Below the pieces are notes generated by a model. That model saw nothing but the letters and a program-made list of their open reading frames with translations, did no database searches and was not told the origin of the DNA. The position numbers and the translations under genes are program-made. From contig CM022671.1 in NCBI GenBank assembly GCA_012295275.1, forward strand, positions 15,116,956-15,176,955: a stretch of 60,000 nt of DNA, in the 5' to 3' direction. This document shows, in pieces, positions 1-12,624 of the stretch (position 1 is its first letter; every line of letters begins with the position of its first letter). Source of the stretch: Chrysomallon squamiferum. Lineage: Eukaryota > Mollusca > Gastropoda > Neomphalida > Peltospiridae.

Positions 1-148
1 TAAAAGCATTTACTAAAAATTATTTTTAGTGAAAAAATTAAAAATATGAAGAATGTATTTAAATATTTTCTAGATTTTGATATGACTTAGTTCAGCTGAG
101 ATAACCAGTTTCTGCTCAGACATCTATCTTACTTGAAAAAACAAATAC

Positions 149-3100
149 CGTGTTTGGCATATATTTTCTCCAATCAGGCCAATCATATCTGTTTCAGATC
201 CAATGTCAATTTCATTGTCCATCACAGACTCCAGCTGACTTTTAATAATTCCTGCTGCCTGAAACAAGAATATGGCTTTTATTTCAGTTTTCATTATCTG
301 TCTCTTTTTATGTTGAATCATCAAAACATAAATTTTATGACATTTTATTTCATGTCATATACCAAAATGTTACAAAAACCAGATGATTTACATTTTATTG
401 TTTTAATTTTACCTCATCAATAACCATACTAAATACCAAACGAGTCTTTATTAATGATTGTTAAAGAACAAATATCAAACCTGACTTGACAGTATGACTA
501 ATCTACTGATGAGAGGAATGAGCTTTCTGGCAAGAAGTAAAACATGCAACTTGGGATGAGTCATGGCTGTAACCAGAGTTGGCAACAGATGGCCAAGAAC
601 TGTTCCTTTTGCCAATCTCTCCAATCCAGAGAATCGAACTTCAAACTCATCTCCATATTCAGACACAACAGTTCTACAAGTGTTTAAAAATGTTTCCATC
701 ACCTGAACAAAAAACATTTAAAAATATAATTAGTTAATACATAAACATGGATTAAAAAAATTATACAACATAATAAAATAATTATACTTTAAAAATAAAT
801 AATATAAAATGAAATGTATTATAACATACCTCACAAATTCCATTGACAACTTTGACAGAAAGTCTTGCAACAGAATCTTGTAATTCCTGCAATGATATTT
901 TAATGATTATAGTAAGAAATAATCACATTATTACCTTCTAAATAGTCATGTATACACTTTTAACTTATCAAAAAGCATTAGAAGAGAATATATAAGCCAG
1001 TCATTTTAGTTTTCACATTATGAAGGACTATGTGATAAATAATAAACATCTGAAGATTTGTCTTTATTCACCTGCTGAAATAAGATAGTATTTCTTTAAA
1101 CATTATTAAATTTAAAAGGATATTTTTTATTTAAATAATAATAATAAAAAAAGGTTTAAGAATACCTTAATTTGATCTTCTTGATTTGATTTGTCCTGTC
1201 CTTTTTCCACTTTATCAGAGAGTACAACTTCTCGTAGCAGAAATGACTGAAGAGCTGCTAAGTAACGTACACAGGGAGAAGCATGCTGAAAAATAACAAT
1301 TAGTACTTCAGATTCAGGTTAATTTATTAAATTAGGTAAGTTTAAGTAATTAAATTGTTTAAAGACAAAAGCAACAACAAAAAAACAATAATTAAATTTA
1401 CTGTCTACCAATTAAATATTTTCATTAGCATTATTCCATTTTTCTCAGTGGCAAAAAGATAATAACAGTGAACATGAACAATGTGAGTCAGTATTAACAC
1501 TCAAGTTATCATAAAGACATATATGCTGCCACTGTCACAACATATTAAGAAAAGAAAAATTCAGTTTATGCCTGACAGTAGCAACAAAGCAGAGATTTTT
1601 TTCACAACCATTATCATGGTATTCAGTTAAATCCCTGAGACTTATTTATTAATCAGTGAAATGCTAGATGAAACTTTGTACTTATGTAAACATTTTCAAA
1701 ATTTTGAAATCTAAGCACTCACAGGAACCTCATAGAGAAGTTCATCAAAATGAGCACTGTTCACTAAACTTGCTTTCTGCAGCATAACACAGGATTCTTT
1801 CACAGCCTGCTTGATAATCAACTGTACCAGATCATCATTCAATCTGAAAACAATTAACAGCTGCCAAATCATAATGCATTGATTAAGTAAGATATTTGTA
1901 ATTAAAATTGTCATTAGTATAGTTTTCTGTACAAATAATTACATTTTTTTTTTTTTTTTTTTTTTTAAATTAAAAATAAAATAAAATAAAATAAAATAAA
2001 ATATTTAAATAGAATAGAAGCTTTTGGATGTGATACTTCAATGCTGTATTTGTATATAAAAGGTTCATGTTAAAAAATACAGTTTCATCCTGTGAAAATT
2101 TCCATTTAAAACAAAAAATAATGCTATGGCTTGATGTTAATTTATAGATAAAGTATCATTTTATTATCTTCCAAAAGTGAAATAAATGATTAAGAAAAAT
2201 CATAAATAACTTGTTGAAATATAATAGTAAATATACCTGAGATATTCAGAATCTGAAGAAAATGCTATTTGTGACTTTAGTTGATCAGCAAAGTCATTTA
2301 GAATGAAGTCTCGCAGGCTGTGCAGTGTCTTATTCTGACCACCTGAATGTCATTAAAAAAAATCATAGATTTAATTTGCCTAATTATTTTGATCTACTTG
2401 CTTTTGTGAAACAATTCTGGAAAAATATCGTACACAAACACACACACCAAGAAAATAATATTTTGATAGCTGACTCACAGGTAAGCAGCTGATACATCAG
2501 TTTATGACGTTCACTGTTGCTGGCATAGAGTGTCATCAGACCTATTGACACAGCGTGGGCTGCTTCTTGGTGGATAACATTGAAACCAGAATCTTCTTTC
2601 TTGCTGTCCTCAACAACATAGTCAGTCAGCAAATGCCACAACAGCACACTGTAAACGGAATCATTTTTCAAAAGACAAACAAAAGAAGATGTAAACCAGA
2701 ATCAGATAAAATAGTGTGATAAATCTATACATAAAATAAAACAACATTTTTGTTTAAAAATATAAAAAGAAATAGCAAACAGAGGAAAGTCAGTATTAAA
2801 ATTTTACATTTTTAAACAAAGAAAAGACAAGTTAAATATACTAGTGACAGAAAAAAAAAAAAACATTATCTCTCAAAGACATTTATACTCACCGACATTT
2901 TTCTAGTAAGTTTTCATCGTACTCAAGTGGTGATTTTATTGTCGATACCTTGAACAAAATCTGAAAAAGATGAAATTGAAATTAAGTAAAAAGTTAAAGA
3001 AAAACAAAAGGATTCAGCAATAGACAATGCTTTTTTTAAGTACTTTAAATTACAAAGCAATAATAAAAACTGCAGAATTAATCATTAGTATTTCTCAAAT

Positions 3101-6100
3101 AATAACTCAAGTACTTTTAATTTTAAAAATAACACAACTGCAGACCTGAATAATGAACAAACAACAGATGACGATATGATTGTCCTGATTACTGATTGCT
3201 GTGTCAAGAATATCAGTAACTCTTTTCAGATGTATTTGTTCGTTTGAGTGTTGCTGTAGCAGGTACACTGCCAGTGAAGACGACAGTATGTCACTTTTCA
3301 GCTGCTGAAGACATGTGCTGCTGACATGGTAAAGCAGCAGACGTGCAATGTCTGTCAGTGCCAAAGAATTGTTTGATTCTAAAAAATAAAATGAATAGAT
3401 GTCAGATGGAAAATTACAAATTCTTATACAACAATAAAACAGGTTATAGTTTCACATCTTTCAAAACTGTTTATTCACATCCAAGAAGTGACAGACTACC
3501 AGTAAATAATTTAAAAAAAAGACAATGTCAAAAATGAATTTCAAATTGATTTTTAATACAAGAGATTTGTTAAAATCAGTCTGACCAAAGACTTCATGTC
3601 ATGATTTAAAATCACAATTCTCTCACAACATTTGATTAAACCAGTTATTAACAAACAAAATGTTATGTTATTTAGAAAAGAAATTTAAGAATTAGTTAAA
3701 GAATATGATAAAACTCACCAGACGTTGTTGAAGGATTTTTGAGAATAAGTGGAGAACCAAGGTGCCGCTTGACATTGTGGGAAGACAAATGTCCAGGATT
3801 TGAAAACTGGTCAATATATTCACAGCTACACATCCAAATCTGATTGTTCATGCTGTCATAGCACAGTCCTAGTATAAAATATTGCATTTAAATGTCTGTT
3901 TTACAAATGATAAATCATAAAATATGATAAATATTTGCATATTGATAAAACAAATTGTAGTGGTGTAAGCTTATATCAGCCAAGTCAATTACAGCAATAT
4001 TAAAATAGTTATCTGGGAACAGACAAAAAATTCTATCTATTTCTATCTCTATCTAAAATGTAATAACAGTATGTAATAAATTGAAATTAATTTCATTAAA
4101 CAACAGAAAATAAAAAATAAAAACATGCATCAACTACACTATTTTCCTCAAGATAATCAACATTTATCAATACAAAATAAATAACAAGTACAGGTACCTG
4201 AAAAAACATTATAAGAACATTATGTTTTAGGTCTGCATTCTTATAAAAAAATTAACAACCTGAATAACAAAATGATACTATCAGCAGCCACATTATGTCT
4301 AATTAACATATCTCATTCAAGCATAATGTATACAATCTTGTTTTTTAAGAATACTGTATTATTATAATGCTAAACTAATTTAGTATTATTCTCATAATGC
4401 TGTACTACATGGCATCCAAATATAACTTAATCTGGCTGTTTATCTGACAGTAAGAATTGCTGGTAATCACTAATGAAGGAACACAACCTATAACAAAAGA
4501 ACTTATATCTGCACCTGTGAAATGTTTCAAAAATAATTTATAAATTAGAGGCATGACTTGTTCATATTTATTTACAATATATTAATACTGCTCCAAAAAA
4601 ATTAAAATATAAAGACTCCATATGGTTCTGCTAAGAAACAGTATTTTATTACCCATTATAGGTAAAAGAAATAGCGTACCTATCTTGTTTAGTGATGCTC
4701 CACTTGCTAAGGAACATGATGGTGCATCAACAAGATCAATTCTTGCAACAAACTGGCCATCTTTGACATTGAAACAAAGGTTACTGCCCAGTGCTGAAAA
4801 GATGTAAAATAATAATCAAGCAAAAAAGCAGGTATGTTTTGAGAGAAAAAGTGAATTTTTTTAAAAATATAACATTTTATTTTATTCGAAACATGCCATA
4901 TTATTTCTGAAAAAAAAACCCAAGATATTTATAATTAATCATATATAAACTTTCAAAGATAAACATAAATAAAAAAGTCCCAATTGAGGCAGAGCTTATG
5001 TAAGTAATTAAGAGTATTCTGAAAAAAATAATACTGAACAGATATTTGACTGAAATGAATATTTAACTGTATTCAAGAGAAATAATAAAATATTTACATC
5101 TCAATCCTGAAAGACTGTTTCCACTGCCAAACAGAGATCTTGCTGCAGTGGAATTGGGTCCACTAAGTAGAGGACATAATACGACAAATGTTGTTCCATC
5201 ACAAAAAGCAGGAGTTCGCATCAGATTCTTTACCTGAATACCACATGAAGTACTTCCAGCAACAGCTGATCCTGATCAATGAAAGTTCAAATTCAAATTA
5301 TCAAAAATAAAAACATCGAACAACCACCACAACATATTATTTTCTAAACATATTACAAATTCTGATTTTTGTTAGGTAAGTTTATTATCTCACCATCCTC
5401 CTTCTTTGACGGAGCAGAGTCTCCTCCTGTCAGTGCTACCAAAGTTGCAGCCACTGATGCACCACGAAATGGACGAATGCGAGAAAGCAAAGTTTCATTC
5501 AAGTTCTTGGAGCTGGACTCATCTTTCTTCTGAAGAAGTATTTTTGGCCTGTATTCAGTAATTTTCATGGCTTTTTTCTAGATTAAAAAACAATAATAAA
5601 AAGAAGAAAATTATTATTTTGTTAGTGAAAATGTTTTAAGAAGATCTTTTTTTTTTTATATATATATATACATCACTCAAACCACAAAAATATTATTGAA
5701 TAATTTATTTTTTGATTTTTTTTTTGTTAAATATGTAATATTTTTAAAAAAATAATCATAAAAAGCAAATTATATTAATTAACACCTGTCACGCACATAG
5801 ACTTCCGATGTTGTAAATGTCTAATTATATCAACATTTTAATGTTAGTTTGTATTTATTTGATGAAATCTTTTGATTTAGTTCAATAAATTATTAATTTA
5901 TAAACATTTAAATCCTAAATGATAGCAGTATGGTTCAATAAATTTCATTTTTCGTTGTTGTTAATGCAATAGGATTTTTTACAAATTTATAGTACACAGT
6001 ATAAAATTTCCTTACTGAATATCATCCTCAAAATATATATTGTTTCAATGTAAAATGGCATTTTTAATTAAACAGATTAAACAAAAAGTTTCCTCCAATA

Positions 6101-9100
6101 CCTACATCATATTTGAATGTTTCCAGAAAAACATTAATTCCCTTTTCTTTGCTCTGCTTCTCTGTAATAATGCCAGGACACCAAACCCAATAGAGGTACA
6201 GACCATCACTGCAAAATGCCACTGTTGTTCTAGCCTCCTTACCACTGCTTGTGTCATGTTTTTTCAAAGTCTTCAAAGGCTATCAGAGAAAATATTTTTG
6301 TATCAGTAAATCAAGTATCTACATTTAAAAAAACCCTGAAAAGACAACAAAATATGTATGTGTGTCCATATAAATACACACATATAAGTATACAATAAAC
6401 CAGTAAATGCTTAATACAAAATTTACATATTACAGTAAGAAAAATACTAAAAACAGATAAATAAAAACCTTTAGTGCTGCTGGATTCAGGATTTGTGCAA
6501 AGTCAGATGAATGTGACTCTTGATCAAAGACTTCTGGGCGGAAAAACAACACTCCATCACACCAAGCAACACGTCCATGGGGTAAATCACAATTTAAGCT
6601 GTATACATAACCTCTGAAATTTGAAACAGGAATTCTACAAGCCTATACCAGTTAATTTTGTTCTTGAAGTTAATCTAGTGGTGTGCACAACCAGGTATAA
6701 TATATTATTATATACTTCCAGCAACTGTGGTTTGTTTTATCCTATAATTATCTTTTATCATATTTATTATTATGTTAATTTGAAACAAAACTGAAATCAA
6801 TTATTTAAATACGATTCCAACAAATTGCAACAAATTTAGATAATTAAGCAATTGTTTCAAAAGTGATTATAGAAAGGCAAACGGTAAAAATATTTGCATT
6901 TTAAGAATATTTTTGTAACATACCTCAGTGTTCCATGCAATCCAGTGCCTAATCTTGCTAAACCTCTGCCACTGGAGTTTGTAGTGTACAAATATCTTCC
7001 ATCACAAGCAATACTTCTGCCTCTTTCACAGTCTGTATCATTAAAAATAATAAAGTACTGAATGTGTGATATCTCAACAAATGTTAGTCTAGTCTACAGA
7101 CTGCATGCCACATTCCTATTTCTGTCAATAGCCAGAAGTAGTATGTAGTATATATATAAACTGTTACCCACTTAAAAGTGTTCTATTTCAAACCATTAAA
7201 TTTATTCCGTTTATCGATCATGTGAGCAGTCTTTTTACTTGGTTAGCATTTTATAATGATTATGATGCTATTTCTCTGACCACAGCAAAAACATTTATCC
7301 AGAACAAAACTACATTTGTTTATATTTTAAAGATGTATAAAATGACTGAAGTCCCACCTGTCTTATCAAATGGTTTTCAGAAACAAGCATTACGTTTTTT
7401 TGTTTGTTTTTCACATGCTGTGGATAAACCAAGACTGGGAACAAATGTGGACTACTGGGATATGTACTGGTTTCTCAAAAGTGCTAATGTTTTTCTTTTT
7501 TAAAACTGTATTAAGAAAATTGTCATCTTATATTTAGCATACATTAGCTGTTTAGAACAGATATCAGCTGTCATGTAAATGGATAGTATAAATAATATTT
7601 TTCTTTAAGCATATCAGTAATTAATGCTCAATAGAGTCTATCATAATTTATTTATCATCATGTAGTTTGTGTAGTTTAAATTCTATAAAGAACTTAAATG
7701 TAAAACCTTTGTCCGTATCTTTATCAGATTTTCCTTCTGCAGGCTGATTTTCTGATCCTGTTGTTAACAGATCATCAAAGCCCCAACTGACAATATGACG
7801 AGGACCAACCACAGCAGACGGCTGACTCACTCCACCTTCTGTTTCTAAAAGGCGTCCAACAATGTCAGCAACAGGCAACTGAGGAACATCTGATAAATGC
7901 TGAAGTAGGTGGATTGTGTGAATGAATGTCTCTAAATGACCTCTGAAAATTAAATCAGAAATTGTGATTATAAAGTTTTAATAAAACATCATATGCATTT
8001 ATGAGAAAATTATAGAAAATTATATTGAATTGTGGTATTTTTTTCCCTCAATATAAGCACAATATATTTTTGTTCAGGCTTGATAGTTTTTAACTGATAA
8101 TTATCAGTAAATGTATCTGCCATTCAAATGTAAATTTTATTCATTTCAGTTTAGAATTAAACTAGTCTTTTAATCACTTGCTATCAGTTTCAGGGTCAAA
8201 CATTTTGTGTAACTGAAGTGTGCAACTGAAATAACACTGAAGACAAAGAAATCAGATTGTGTAATCTAAGTCTGTTATTCACTGTTTCCAGTAAAAAAAT
8301 ACTTTTTTTTAACACACTCGCATTGTAACTGCCATGACCACTGTCTATAATAACAATAACTTGCTTTACTGCAACTGACTGGTTAATCAAACATACATGT
8401 AGGTCATGCAGACCCAGTAACTGTGAACTTGTATGCAAACATACTTGCTCAATCAAAAGGACCAGATAAGGACCTTTATTCAAAAAGAAGAAAATGTTTT
8501 GCTTCATAACAACTGTTAAAAGAATATTTCACTAGTTTCTTTGACTTCAAATGTTTTGTAACAGTCATTACACATTTCATGCAAGAAGAGAAAAAATATA
8601 AATAAATAAAATAATAAAGAACATAACCAAATATGTACACAAACAAAATTTTCATTAACCACTTTATATTAATATATATTTATGAGAAAAACGAGATGAA
8701 AACTATATCATGTTTCAATGAAAATCAAATATTTGTTTCTGAAATATTACACAAACCAACAGTGCTAGTCACCCAGGCAACCTCTCCACAGACCATATTG
8801 CAATACACTTTATGTGCTGTTTAAAATGATATATAAATATTATTGTTAAAAACATATTAACATATAATAAACCCATTATCATTGTTTTTACAAATAAAAA
8901 AACCCATTTCCAGTAATAGTAATAATGAAATTATTTATTATTTTTGTTGTTTAATCATTGGTTCTGTTAAATGAAAATCATTTAATCTGTTTGACAGTGA
9001 TGGCTTCCAGTTGTAATCAAAATTTAGAATGTATTAGTATTTTTTATTAATTGATTTTATTAAAAAATATAAAAAATATGAACATTTTAATAATATAATA

Positions 9101-10096
9101 ATTTTAAACATAAAATGCTTGTTGTCTTTGCCCATGTGGAAACTGAATTTATGGCATGTGGCAAGATCAACATACTCTGAAACAACAGCACTTTGTAAAC
9201 TACAGGTGGTAGCATCCAGATATTTCAAACAATACTTTAAGAAAAATACACACATATATTATTATTAATATATTATCTTGTTATTATCTAAGATAGGCCA
9301 ACAAAAACAAATACAACACTAATATTCATAATTTATATTGTACTTTTGTATAAAAAGTATTTACTATTCAGACGATTTGTTCATATCATCAAAGGAGAAG
9401 GGACATCTTAAAATATTTTAAGTACCTGGCACAAGCAAGAGCCACCAAGGCTGATGCAGCTGTTTCCCTGTTTGCTTTATTTCTCACTTGTTTTGATTGG
9501 GTTTCATCTTTAGCTTCAATCCAGTCACATAATAGTGTTTCAAGTCCTTGAAGACATTCATCTGGTTCTCTTGATAAACTCAATGGTTCACAATCACGCA
9601 AAGCATTTAGCAAAACCTTTGCTGTCACTCCACTAAGTGCGTGATCAACTCTACTTTGAGACTGTAGTAATGGAAGTAACAAAACTAGACCGATACGTGT
9701 GGAAAACGGAGCTTGTTCTTGTTCTTTTAATAATCCTTGTTTTTTCAATACAGCAATTGTATCTTCTTGAGCGGCGGAACTCTTCGCATCAGTTTCCTCT
9801 TGTGCTAAACGACGCTGTGCCGTCCAAAGACCACGCAAAGCATTTAATCTGTATTCTAGAAGTTTATTGTATGCATTATTTTGCGCTTCACAAATTGATA
9901 GCAATCTGTTACTTAATTCTAAAGGGTCTTTCGAATCAAAACAAATTGAACCAACGTCAGTTTCGTTGACCTCTCCGTCTTTGACGGTTTCTGGAAGCTC
10001 AACTAAATCTGTAACACGTAATAGTCCATCATGCAAGAGAATTGTTTCTTCAGTTACTGACAGCCATTGGCCGTTCCCCTGACTAGCAGCCGGCAT
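149..10096 (-). CDS. HECTD4: HECTD4-like giant E3 ubiquitin ligase, N-terminal part (partial, 18 exons)
   Basis: Spliced minus-strand gene cut by the left window edge. Coding exons 5' to 3': 10096-9426, 7942-7707, 7032-6924, 6613-6469, 6279-6106, 5577-5394, 5271-5098, 4793-4680, 3868-3719, 3378-3146, 2960-2893, 2648-2479, 2342-2237, 1843-1723, 1285-1166, 886-830, 702-481, 258-149. Every junction is GT-AG and in phase, giving 3164 nt (1054 codons plus 2 nt). The protein starts MPAASQGNGQW, then a helical region, then segments such as GRYLYTTNSSGRGLARLGTG that look like propeller-type repeats, then long helical repeats. No catalytic HECT domain is reached; in the family it lies thousands of residues downstream. 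HECT ligases move ubiquitin from an E2 to substrate through a catalytic cysteine. The HECTD4 name rests on my recognition of the N-terminal pattern; another giant scaffold or ligase is possible. Exon 5 has a second donor 4 nt downstream that would break phase. Confidence 0.6.
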
Positions 10097-10350
10097 GGCT
10101 GTATTATTGTCGTTATTTTACCATCGTATAAATACAGAGACAAGAGTCAGACGACCAAAACAGCAAAATAAAAACAGGAAGTGTATATCTAGTTAGCGCC
10201 ATCTACCGGTAATCATTATCATTAATAAAATAAATTACTAAAATGCTATTTTCTGATTGGTTAAATGGGTTGTAGAGATGCATTTGCTTTGCTATTTACA
10301 TCCGGTGTAAACAATGAACGGAATTCCATTTGTATTTAATTGTATGGTTA
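10097..10350 (-). promoter_or_regulatory. Upstream region of the HECTD4-like gene
   Basis: Sequence just 5' of the ATG at 10096. It holds a TATTTATA-like element (minus strand, 10127-10134) and an ATTGG (inverted CCAAT) box near 10256-10260. A short ATG-to-TAA frame sits near 10122 on the minus strand and would be a uORF if transcription starts above it. Start site not determined. Confidence 0.35.
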
Positions 10351-10680
10351 TTTGAATAAAATTAATACTGTTTATTTATTTATTTATGTTGTTATTGTTT
10401 TTGTGTTATTATGATATGTCATTAAATGATATAATCTTATTTTCATGGTTATTTACACTCAAATCCTATTTCAAATGAACTAAGATTAATATACATTAAT
10501 TATTATATTAAACCTTTGAACCCTAAAGTACCTAGTACAACTACTACTACTAGAATGAAAAATCAGAAATAACTAAAGAGGTTATTTTTTCTTGTAAGGA
10601 GTGGTAGATAATAAATGTCTTCTTTTCTTTAAAAGAAAACTTTAAATGCAGACATAAAGCAAATAAACCATTAATTTTAA

Positions 10681-10860
10681 TCCTTCGCCGCGTGAAATGG
10701 AAAAAATGTAAACAAAGTCAACATGTGCGTTGCGACGTCAATTCTAGTATTAATTGCTGATTGGCTGATGCTAATTAGTCGAGACTGATATCCGCAACTT
10801 TTATGGGAGGGGGGAGGAATTAGGCGACCGATGTTCGCCGTCCTCTTTTCTAGATCAGAA
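10681..10860. promoter_or_regulatory. GC-richer patch in the divergent intergenic region
   Basis: A locally GC-richer block in very AT-rich DNA. It contains CGCCGCGTG, a GACGTCA half-palindrome, an ATTGG (inverted CCAAT) box followed by the octamer-like ATGCTAAT, and a GGGAGGGGGGAGG run. Such clusters are typical of a promoter or enhancer. It sits between the divergent HECTD4-like gene and kinesin gene and could serve either. No coding frame was seen. Confidence 0.45.
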
Positions 10861-11493
10861 TATGTTTTGTAAAAATAAAATAACTGATTTTTTTTTTTTT
10901 TTTTTAGCTTGCTTCATTTATAAGTAGCGAAGAAGCTTTTTTTTTTTGTGGTTTCTTTTTGTTTATTTATTCAGATCTTTAATGATACTCGCATGAAGAA
11001 TTTTTAATGATATATCTATTAACTACATCTGGGGTTGAGAGGGGACGGGAAATTGAAAATTAAAAAAAAAAAAGAAACCACCATACTTCGTGTCCTTGCT
11101 GATTTTCTTATAAATTCATAATGAATATCTGTAAATTCTGATAACCGTTAGAGTCGAGTTTTGTTTTTTGTGAGTTACATAACATTCACAATGAATTAGA
11201 ATATACTAATTATACTGTGCAAAATTAACGAAATTATAAAATAAAATAAAAATTCTGAGAATATAAATTTGTTACTCCTTTTCGGGGTACGACAACAATC
11301 CGAGTTTTATAATACTTCTTACCAGGAAGATTAACGTTGAGCAGAAATAGATTTAAAAAATAATATATATATATATATATAACTTTATAAGAAATGTTGG
11401 TAACAAATGGAAACGATAATCGATCGATAAAACTCTTTCCTGACAACCTATACGTCACAATATTGACCGCAAAAATCTTGTCACCAAAGAGAC

Positions 11494-11530
11494 TATAAAT
11501 AATATAGGGTATCTATCGTCTGTCAGTCGG
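11494..11530 (+). promoter_or_regulatory. TATA + initiator core promoter of the kinesin gene
   Basis: TATAAAT at 11494-11500 is followed by TCAGTC at 11523-11528. If the A at 11525 is +1, the TATA box begins at -31, the usual spacing for animal promoters. A donor (TTAG|GTATGT) ends the presumed first exon at 11554. The start site is inferred from the motifs only. Confidence 0.6.
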
Positions 11531-11554
11531 CAAAACGAATTCGAGGAAATTTAG
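11525..11554 (+). other. Non-coding first exon (5' UTR) of the kinesin gene, about 30 nt
   Basis: Bounded on the left by the inferred initiator and on the right by the consensus donor AG|GTATGT. The next exon begins after a pyrimidine-rich acceptor at 12620, only 4 nt before the ATG at 12625. The leader would therefore be about 34 nt, and intron 1 runs 11555-12620. Confidence 0.5.
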
Positions 11555-12081
11555 GTATGTTTTTGTGGTGATTATTTCTTTCTTTTTCTGTTACGCTTTA
11601 TTATAATTACAATCTTCGAGTAGGGTGTATGTGTGTGTGAAACTTAAAATTAAAAATTAGGTTAGATATTAAAGTTAACCTTAAAAATTAGGTGCCAAAT
11701 TTCAGACAGGTTGTAGTTCAGGGCTCATTCGATCATATTGTTGCCTGTTTGCCAGTATTTAGTCTTTAAAATTTTGTAATGAACCTTTATAAATAATTAT
11801 AAGCAGCAATTGCCTTTCGACCTGAGCAGGATAAAGCTAATTTATTAAGGCAGTAATAAGTTATTTCTTTTATCTTCGAATCATAAAATAATACAAAAAA
11901 AACTCTAACCACTCTGAAGAATAATAGTTCATATACTGATTTTGATGTCACCTATAAATCTATATATCTATATAGTCAAAACAGAATAATGTTTAAACAA
12001 AACAAGTTATTTCTTATTTATAAAATGAAAACTTTCATTATGATATTTTAGGATCTAAATCAGCAGTTAAACACTAAAGAA

Positions 12082-12082
<1 letters not shown>

Positions 12083-12116
<34 letters not shown>
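12083..12116. repeat. (TG)n microsatellite in kinesin intron 1
   Basis: Unbroken TG dinucleotide run of about 17 units. Confidence 0.95.
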
Positions 12117-12120
<4 letters not shown>

Positions 12121-12624
12121 ACAGTAACAAGTAATTTATAAGAGTTAAAATATTTCTTCTTAAAAATATAGAAATTTATATTCATCCATATCACTTTTTT
12201 TTTTTATAGTGCTTACAGGATATATATTTATGTATGTATGCATGTATGTCAATTTTAATTATATAAACAGGTTCAGATTTTAAAACACTTTTCTTTTGAT
12301 GAAAGAAAGCTTTATATTTTTAGTTTAATTAAAAATTCTGAAAAGACCAAAGACAGTTGTTTTAGCATTATTCAATGATTACCTCTTTAAAACGTTTTGG
12401 TAAGTTTTCTTCAGTATATTTACTAATTTCAGTATATTTCAGTATATTTACTAGTTGTTTGATAAAACATTTTTTTATTTAGTTAATACAAAAACATTGG
12501 TTCTATTTTCTTTCACTGACTGATTCATTCATTCATTTTATCTTACTTCTTATTTAGTTATTGATTGATTGATTGATTTATATTGGGTTATGTGTAATAA
12601 ATATTTTTTTCTTGTTCAAGAATT

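Noticed and set aside
7222-7503. 93-codon plus-strand open frame
   Set aside because: Lies in an intron of the minus-strand HECTD4-like gene, with random AT-rich composition and no recognisable domain.
8196-8507. 103-codon minus-strand open frame in HECTD4-like intron 1
   Set aside because: No family match. Including it would break the exon phase that the adjoining exons already satisfy.
9637-9969. 110-codon plus-strand open frame
   Set aside because: Antisense shadow of the first HECTD4-like exon.
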